From an uncultured Clostridia bacterium (GTDB lineage: Bacteria > Bacillota > Clostridia > TANB77 > CAG-508): a DNA stretch of 6,238 nucleotides. A program made the translations under genes and the position numbers. Positions within the stretch are counted from its first letter, which is position 1, and each line of letters starts with the position of its first letter. The DNA is taken from positions 1 to 6,238 of the forward strand of contig CANQOU010000073.1 of NCBI GenBank assembly GCA_947625565.1, in the 5' to 3' direction. This document shows positions 1 to 4,804 of this stretch, piece after piece. The notes under the pieces are model-generated. The model was not told where the DNA came from, did not search any database, and saw only the letters and a list, made by a program, of their open reading frames with translations.

Positions 1-497
1 TGATTTAAATCCTGGTTCTGGATTTTCTTTTATTGTTCCATATCCTTTAATTGCTGCATGTACATCTCCTCTTGCTCTTGTTGGCATTTCTTCTTGTCTT
101 TGCTTTCCATCTACATATATTTTTACTGTTTTATTACTACATGTTGACATTACCCATCCATTTACTTCCATTGTATCTTGCCTTATCTGGTCTGTTTTTG
201 GATAATCTATATTTAATAATGTTTGATATTTTTGTAATGTTATTTTTCTACTATATGTTGCAAGAGTTTCTCCTGTGTCTGATATAACATCAATTTTTAA
301 TGTATGTGCTCCATCTTTTAGGTCTTTTAAATTTAATATTGATTTAAATCCTGGTTCTGGATTTTCTTTTATTGTTCCATATCCTTTAATTGCTGCATGT
401 ACATCTCCTCTTGCTCGTGTCTCTATTTTTTCTTGTCTTTGTTTTCCATCTACATATATTTTTACTGTTTTATTACTACATGTTGACATTACCCATC
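1..497 (-). repeat. Tandem 339-base coding repeat in the left-edge secreted protein
   Basis: Bases 1-77 are identical to 340-416, and about 109-158 to 448-497, an offset of 339 bases (113 codons). Sequence between these blocks differs. The identical blocks cover the GYGT/NPEPGF loop and the GWVMSTC-KIYVDG strands of successive Ig-like units, indicating recent unit duplication or gene conversion. Confidence 0.85.
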
Positions 498-657
498 CGT
501 TTACTTCCATTTCAGTTTGATTTATTTGAGATGTTTTTGGATAATCTATCCAAAGATATGTTTTGTCATTTGTAGCTGTTTTAGCATTACTAGGTATAAA
601 AAGTAATAAAAATATAAAAATAATTGATAAATATTTAATTTTTTTCATAATAATCAT
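1..657 (-). CDS. Secreted protein with tandem Ig-like repeats (3' end beyond window)
   Basis: Open from the start at 657 to the left edge: 219 residues are visible and the C-terminus is missing. Residues 1-28 form a signal peptide: a short positive stretch (KKIK), a hydrophobic core (about 9-21) and a polar SNAKTA segment suited to signal peptidase. Two Ig-like units follow, at about 36-145 and 148-219 onward. Each has an IDYPK entry strand, a VNGWVMSTC motif, a KIYVDGKQRQE strand and a GDVHAAIKGYGT loop ending in NPEPGF. The same plan occurs in the carboxypeptidase at the other end of the window, so the two proteins share a domain family; Big_7-type Ig folds are my best guess. ATG 657 is preferred over the in-frame ATG 648 because AAGGA (664-668) sits six bases before it. 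The stop of the upstream glycosyltransferase lies two bases before the start, so the two are probably co-transcribed. No catalytic domain is visible; an enzymatic or binding domain may follow off the edge. Confidence 0.88.
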   Translation of the reverse strand, partial: MIIMKKIKYLSIIFIFLLLFIPSNAKTATNDKTYLWIDYPKTSQINQTEMEVNGWVMSTCSNKTVKIYVDGKQRQEKIETRARGDVHAAIKGYGTIKENPEPGFKSILNLKDLKDGAHTLKIDVISDTGETLATYSRKITLQKYQTLLNIDYPKTDQIRQDTMEVNGWVMSTCSNKTVKIYVDGKQRQEEMPTRARGDVHAAIKGYGTIKENPEPGFKS

Positions 658-659
658 CT

Positions 660-1920
660 TCAATCCTTATTATCTTTCTTTCTAAAAATTCGAGTATATC
701 TCCAACTTCTAGAATCTTTAATTTCTTTAATCTTTAATTCTAACACTTTTTTTTCTTCTTTCAGTTTTGATATTTCTTCCTCTTGCTTACTCATTATATA
801 TCCTCTGTTATCTATTTCTATTTGCTTTTCTGCCAATTCTTTTTCTTTTATCTGATAAAATTCAATTGTTTTTTGATTTAATATTTCTCTTCTTCGTCTA
901 TCTTCCCTTTCTGCAAGTCTTTTTGATGTCAGCATATTTCTTTTAAATTTATTATATTTATTTCTTAGTGCATTTAAATCAACTTCTGGCATTTCTTCTA
1001 CCTTATGCAATATTTCATCTATTTTTTGTTCAAAATTAAAGTTTGAAAGTGCATATTGTTTTATAGCATCCAGTTGTTCAAGTTCTTTTTCAAAATTTAC
1101 TATGATTTCATTTGCAATAGTATTTGCATCTTTTTTCTCAAAGCCTCTGCCTGAAAAATTATGGCTTCTATTTTGTTCCATATTTTCAATTGTTAAATAT
1201 CCATCTCCTCCATGAATATCATATATATATACAGGTATTTTTAAAGACATAGCATATTGTACTGTTTTACCAATTGTTATAATGCAATCATATTTTTCCA
1301 ATACTTTATCTGTTATTAGAGTTTGAGTTCCTGCAAATCCATAAATATCTACTGCATATTTTTTTTCTCTTAATAAGTCAATAGCTTGCATTTCCTCCTC
1401 TGGTATGTGATTAGAAACAACAGCTATGTTTCTCAACTTTTTAATATTTATATTCTTATCAAAATATGAAGAAAATGAATAGTTTTCAAATAGATATACA
1501 TTTTTTACATCTTCAATTTTAGTTAATTGCTCATAGGTTTCTGGTGAATTTGCTATAGTTAAAGAAAGTTCATTTGCATAAATCGGTGCAGATTCAAATG
1601 GCTCTTTCGGTGATAAAGAACTTGTTATTATTTTTTTTGCCTTTAGTCCTTTTTCAAAAATCAACCAATCAAGTAAAAAAGAATGATGTGTCCAAACTAA
1701 ATCAAATTCTGTACCGAGTAAAGTCAAAATCATCTTCTAATAAATATATTACATGGTCAAAATTTTCTTTTACAACATCATATAATGGAGCATCTGTTTC
1801 AATCACTCCTAAATACACTTCATATCCTATTTCTTTAAACCTTTTTGCAATCGTAGAAGTATTTATTTCAGAACCTGTAAATTGTACAATTCCGAAATTG
1901 GTTATCAATACTTTTTTCAT
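660..1920 (-). CDS. Glycosyltransferase-like protein with C-terminal coiled coil, interrupted by +1 frameshift
   Basis: The gene begins at ATG 1920, eight bases after AAAGGA (1929-1934). Its opening reading frame stops at TGA 1704-1702 after 72 residues, while the rest is open one base further on. Skipping the C at 1716 gives one continuous protein of 419 residues ending at TGA 662-660. The N-terminus (KKVLITNFGIVQFTGSEI, then a Rossmann-like strand-helix pattern) resembles the acceptor half of GT-B glycosyltransferases. The middle (about 160-270), with AVVSNHIPEEE, IYGFAGTQ, CIITIGKTVQYAM and IPVYIYDIHGGDGYL, resembles the donor-binding half. From about 316 the sequence is highly charged coiled coil, ending in DSRSWRYTRIFRKK, a tail motif common in large surface-polysaccharide glycosyltransferases. 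No signal peptide is seen, so it should be cytoplasmic. It follows the exporter genes and probably acts on the exported glycan. The sugar and linkage cannot be told. It may be a pseudogene, an assembly error or a recoded gene. Confidence 0.72.
664..668 (-). promoter_or_regulatory. Ribosome binding site that decides the start at 657
   Basis: AAGGA on the minus strand, six bases before ATG 657 and fifteen before the in-frame ATG at 648. The spacing favours 657. The site lies inside the last codons of the upstream glycosyltransferase gene (stop TGA at 662-660), which implies translational coupling. Confidence 0.6.
1702..1733 (-). other. +1 frameshift site in the glycosyltransferase gene (CGG at 1716-1714)
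   Basis: In the opening frame the codons are GAC TTT ACT CGG TAC AGA ATT TGA. Dropping the C at 1716 gives ACT GGT ACA GAA TTT GAT, which joins the 357-residue open frame downstream (FDLVWTHHSFLL). The exact position of the extra base is not fixed by the protein. Removing an A after TAC instead would read T-R-Y-E-F-D-L, which also looks natural. No start codon with a ribosome binding site is evident for independent translation of the second frame. Confidence 0.8.
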
Positions 1921-1962
1921 AATTTTATTCCTTTCCTAAATATGGAATTTTTTAAATTTATG

Positions 1963-3172
1963 TTATTTTAGTATTTCATAATCACAGCTACTCATTCCTT
2001 CTGAATGGAGTACGCCGAAGCTATTTTTTGGCACTCTCACTTTAAAGCTTGTTGCATAGTCTATTTTGTCATAACTAAACATAATTTTTTCATCACAAAT
2101 TGATACTGTAATGTAATAAGTTCCTTCAGCAAAATTATTTCTCTTTATTTTAAATGTAATTTGTTTTTCATCTTTTCCTATATATTCATCAATTCTAATT
2201 GAATTTATGACTGTTACCATTTCTCCTTTTGTGTCTGTAATAATAATTCCTGCCCCATATTTGTCTATATTTTTTATGTTATCTACATTTATTGTGATTT
2301 TTATGTCATCAAATAAGTCATATTCTTTTTTATCAGTTTCAACTTTTAAAATTCTTATAGTTTTATCTTCTTGTTTCTTCTTCTTTTTTTGCTGCTCCAT
2401 AAGTTGTATTTTTTCTTGAACTTGTTTTTCTCTTGGATTATCTATCATATATGTTTTATATTCTTCTGTTACAAAACTTGTTTCTCCATCTAATACGATT
2501 TGCCCATCTCTCATCCAAATAGCACGACTGCAGAAATTTCTAATTGCAGGTAATGAGTGTGAAACAAACAAAATTGTTGTACCATTATTTCTGATTTCCT
2601 TCATTCGTGTAATAGATTTTTCTTGAAATGCCATATCTCCAACAGAAAGAACTTCATCTACAATTAAAACTTCTGGCTCTACATTGATAGCACAGGCAAA
2701 AGCTAGTCTTGCAAACATTCCTGAAGAATATGTTTTAACAGGTTGATATAAATGTTCACCGAATATCAGCAAATTCTATTATACTCTGTTCTTTTTCTTT
2801 TATTTCTTCATTTGTTAAGCCCATTACTTGTCCATGCTGATAAATATTTTCATACCCTGTTAGTTCACTATTAAAAGCTGCTCCTAATTCAAGTAAGGAG
2901 CTTATTTTACCTTTTACCTCAATTTCTCCACTTGTTGGACAAACAACCCCTGTTATCATTTTTAATAAAGTGGACTTTCCTGCACCATTTCTTCCTAAAA
3001 TACCTAAAATTTCGCCTTTTTTAACTTCTAAAGATAAATTATTTACAGCTCTAAAAGCATGGTGTCTATTCATTTTAGGGAAAAGCACTTCTAACAGCCT
3101 ATCTTTTTTTCTGTCATACATTTTATATTCTTTTACTAAATTTTTAATTTCAATAGCATTTTCTTCTTTCAC
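1963..3172 (-). CDS. ABC transporter ATPase for polysaccharide/teichoic acid export (TagH/Wzt type), interrupted by +1 frameshift
   Basis: GTG at 3172 starts a frame that stops at TGA 2758-2756 after 138 residues. Skipping the C at 2761 restores a 402-residue protein ending at TAA 1965-1963. The Walker A motif GRNGAGKS is at residues 60-67, followed by LLELGAAFNSELTGYENI, typical of the TagH/Wzt/KpsT exporters. All later ATPase motifs lie beyond the frameshift: signature YSSGM (148-152), Walker B VLIVDE (168-173), D-loop LSVGD (175-179) and H-switch histidine 205. A charged linker with five lysines (about 244-270) leads to a beta-rich domain (about 271-402) resembling the Wzt C-terminal glycan-binding domain. 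The ATPase would energise export by the permease encoded 21 bases upstream. Neither half could hydrolyse ATP alone, so the gene is dead, mis-assembled or expressed by +1 frameshifting. Choice between teichoic acid and another polysaccharide is open; the C-terminal domain favours a Wzt-like role. Confidence 0.9.
2756..2772 (-). other. +1 frameshift site in the ABC ATPase gene (CGG at 2761-2759, then TGA)
   Basis: The codons are GAA TTT GCT GAT ATT CGG TGA. Without the C at 2761 they read ATT GGT GAA CAT TTA TAT CAA CCT, that is D-I-G-E-H-L-Y-Q-P, matching the family segment before the YSSGM signature, in which this glycine is well conserved. The zero-frame stop follows CGG directly. The surrounding bases are not a homopolymer, so a simple slippage error is not the obvious explanation. 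Confidence 0.88.
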
Positions 3173-3183
3173 AATAATTACAT

Positions 3184-3189
3184 TCCTTT
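3184..3189 (-). promoter_or_regulatory. Ribosome binding site for the ABC ATPase GTG start
   Basis: AAAGGA lies 11 bases before GTG 3172, a slightly long spacing. The zero frame just upstream has no ATG, only ATT codons, so GTG is the best start. The site sits in the 21-base gap after the permease stop. Confidence 0.55.
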
Positions 3190-3193
3190 CAAA

Positions 3194-3982
3194 TTATAAA
3201 ACATCTGCAAAGTCTTTCTTTGTCCTTTTAAATACTCTATTTCCCCATATAAAGAAGAAAATAGTTATTCCCCAAAATACAAGTGAATATATTCCATATC
3301 CTTCTGTTATGATATTACCTGAAATGAAAGCTTGTCTAAGTCCAGTTACTAAATATGTAAATGGATTGCATTTTGCAATATTTAGCAATATTCCTCCACC
3401 AAGCATATCCAAATTCCAAATAATTGGAGTAAACCAAAATACTAATTGCATTACAATACTTAGTAGTTCTGCAAAGTCTGGAACAACAGTGCAAATTGCT
3501 GATGTTAATCTTGTAAAAGCTATTATGAAAGCATAAGCAGCAATTATAAAATATATTAGCATCAATATGTTAGGTAAATATCCAAAACATAAACATACTA
3601 TAACTGCTATTACAATTAAAAATAGTCCAACTACTGCACATGATACAATTGTAATCATTGGTATGATGTCAATTGGAAATACTACTTTTTTTACTAAGTA
3701 TCCATATTGTCTAATTGAACAGCTTGTCTTTAAAATAGTATCATTCAATGTAAGCCACATTGCCATTGCAGGTATATACCATACAACAAATGGGTCATTT
3801 CCAGCTGCTCCTGTTTTTAGTATATATTGAAAAACAATTACATATGTTAGCATAAAGATAAATGGTTGTAAAAATCCCCAAATACTTCCTAAACTAGTAC
3901 TAGCAAAACGATTTCTAAAATCATTTCTTCCTAATTGCAGTATTAGTTTTTTGTTTTCCATTAACATTTTAAAAAATTTCAC
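3194..3982 (-). CDS. ABC-2 type polysaccharide/teichoic acid export permease (TagG/Wzm family)
   Basis: This 262-residue protein has the usual length for Wzm/TagG/KpsM permeases. The N-terminus carries the family's cytoplasmic helix and entry motif (NDFRNRFASTSLGSIWGFLQP, split around residues 20-40). Six hydrophobic segments follow at about 36-55, 66-84, 107-133, 137-158, 171-190 and 230-247. The FWFTPIIW and NPFTYLVTGLRQAF motifs near 182-220 are characteristic. It ends in a basic tail (KRTKKDFADVL). It should form a homodimeric membrane channel that moves a lipid-linked glycan to the outer face, driven by the ATPase encoded immediately downstream. The start is GTG at 3982, ten bases after AAAGGA; in-frame ATGs at codons 6 and 8 are weaker because they have no ribosome binding site and would trim the N-terminal helix. 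Unlike the two genes after it, this one is intact. Substrate cannot be told from sequence. Confidence 0.93.
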   Translation of the reverse strand: MKFFKMLMENKKLILQLGRNDFRNRFASTSLGSIWGFLQPFIFMLTYVIVFQYILKTGAAGNDPFVVWYIPAMAMWLTLNDTILKTSCSIRQYGYLVKKVVFPIDIIPMITIVSCAVVGLFLIVIAVIVCLCFGYLPNILMLIYFIIAAYAFIIAFTRLTSAICTVVPDFAELLSIVMQLVFWFTPIIWNLDMLGGGILLNIAKCNPFTYLVTGLRQAFISGNIITEGYGIYSLVFWGITIFFFIWGNRVFKRTKKDFADVL

Positions 3983-3992
3983 TGTTATTCTT

Positions 3993-3998
3993 TCCTTT
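3993..3998 (-). promoter_or_regulatory. Ribosome binding site for the permease GTG start
   Basis: AAAGGA ten bases before GTG 3982. It supports that start over the internal ATG at 3967. Confidence 0.55.
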
Positions 3999-4012
3999 CA
4001 ATTTAATTGTAA

Positions 4013-4041
4013 CTTATATTTATTTCTTTTTCAATTGTAAA
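4013..4041 (-). promoter_or_regulatory. Possible vegetative promoter before the export genes
   Basis: TTTACA (4041-4036), a 17-base spacer, then TATAAG (4018-4013). Each hexamer matches the sigma-A consensus at five of six positions. Transcription would begin near 4006, giving a leader of about 25 bases that contains the permease ribosome binding site. The -35 element overlaps the last codons of the upstream gene. In DNA this A+T-rich such matches arise by chance, so this is a tentative call; its place in the longest gap of the window (48 bases) is the main support. Confidence 0.35.
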
Positions 4042-4786
4042 TAATGGTATCTATAAGGTCTTGTGCTGATAATATTTTTGCTTGATTTGTAGTTAATACA
4101 AATATTTTTTGATTGCCATTTTCATAATATTCACATGGTTGGTCTGGTGCCATTTTTTCAAATGGGTATTCTGTAACTTCTCCTGAAACTTCGTCAAGGA
4201 TATAGCATGTACCTGTTATTGATATGATATACATTTTATTACTAAATAAAATACTTTCTATACTTTTATCTGTATCATTTGCATCTAAGTTAGCTTTACA
4301 TTCAAGATATCCTTCGTCATTTATACTATAGCTGTTTTTGGTTGTTTGACTTAAAATAGATAAAAATGTTTGTCTAGAATTTTGAGCTACCCAAATACCG
4401 TTTTTACCTGAAAAAGAGTTTCCTACTTCTTCTATGTGATTTAAATCATTTTCTGGTTTTTTATTCTCCATAATTCCTGTTAAAACAGTACAAAATTGCA
4501 TATCAGGCTTTATTGATAGTATTTTTCTTCCATCATATTCTGTTTGTGTTTCATAAATAGAATTATCTCCCTTAGCGCCTATTTCATTCTTCAAATCACC
4601 TACACCTGTATTTTCTTGATATGAAGTTTGATTTTTATCAATCTCTATACCATCATATGTTTCATAATCTGCTTTTTCTTCATTTTGTTTTTTGTCATTT
4701 CTACTTATAATTATCATTGTAGCAATTATTGCCACAATGATAATTATTATTACTGCAATTATGATATATTTTATATTTTTTTTCAT
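4031..4786 (-). CDS. Unrecognised membrane-anchored extracytoplasmic protein
   Basis: A 251-residue protein starting at ATG 4786, eight bases after AAAGGA (4795-4800). After MKKNIKY comes one very isoleucine-rich hydrophobic segment (about 8-28), then RNDKK, so it is most likely an N-terminal anchor with the rest outside. There is no lipobox cysteine, and a clean cleavage site is not apparent. Residues 30-70 are acidic and polar, like a linker. The remainder mixes helix and strand, with segments such as LSIKPDMQFCTVLTGIM, NGIWVAQNSRQTFLSIL and a strand-rich stretch near 185-235 (MYIISITGTCYILDEVSGEV, KIFVLTTNQAKIL) that could be a small beta domain. I recognise no family and no catalytic motif. 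It lies 18 bases after the carboxypeptidase and 48 before the export permease, so a role in envelope assembly or in tethering or regulating the exporter is possible but is only an inference from position. Confidence 0.85.
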   Translation of the reverse strand: MKKNIKYIIIAVIIIIIVAIIATMIIISRNDKKQNEEKADYETYDGIEIDKNQTSYQENTGVGDLKNEIGAKGDNSIYETQTEYDGRKILSIKPDMQFCTVLTGIMENKKPENDLNHIEEVGNSFSGKNGIWVAQNSRQTFLSILSQTTKNSYSINDEGYLECKANLDANDTDKSIESILFSNKMYIISITGTCYILDEVSGEVTEYPFEKMAPDQPCEYYENGNQKIFVLTTNQAKILSAQDLIDTIIYN

Positions 4787-4804
4787 AATATAGTTCCTTT
4801 CAAA

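Noticed and set aside
197..245. RGD tripeptide within RARGDV in both Ig-like units of the left-edge protein (positions from 81-85 and 194-198 of the protein)
   Set aside because: The equivalent place in the carboxypeptidase units is DRPDV, so this is a variant of the repeat loop. Nothing else supports integrin binding.
51..575. Hydrophobic leucine-rich plus-strand open frames over the left repeats
   Set aside because: They are reverse complements of the repeated Ig-like coding sequence; their similarity to each other comes from the 339-base repeat.
1921..1962. Terminator or promoter in the 42-base gap between ATPase and glycosyltransferase genes
   Set aside because: Only A/T runs without a stable stem or a well-spaced pair of promoter hexamers were seen.
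2741..2760. Hairpin just after the ATPase frameshift site (GGTGA with TCAACC) as a frameshift stimulator
   Set aside because: Only about five pairs with a bulge; too weak to claim.
1963..2772. Reading the second half of the ATPase as a separate gene starting at TTG 2772
   Set aside because: There is no ribosome binding site, and the start would fall just before the signature motif, giving an incomplete domain.
2970..3536. 188-codon open frame on the plus strand opposite the permease and ATPase
   Set aside because: It is antisense to well-supported conserved genes, has no ribosome binding site, and its composition is that of a reverse-complement shadow.
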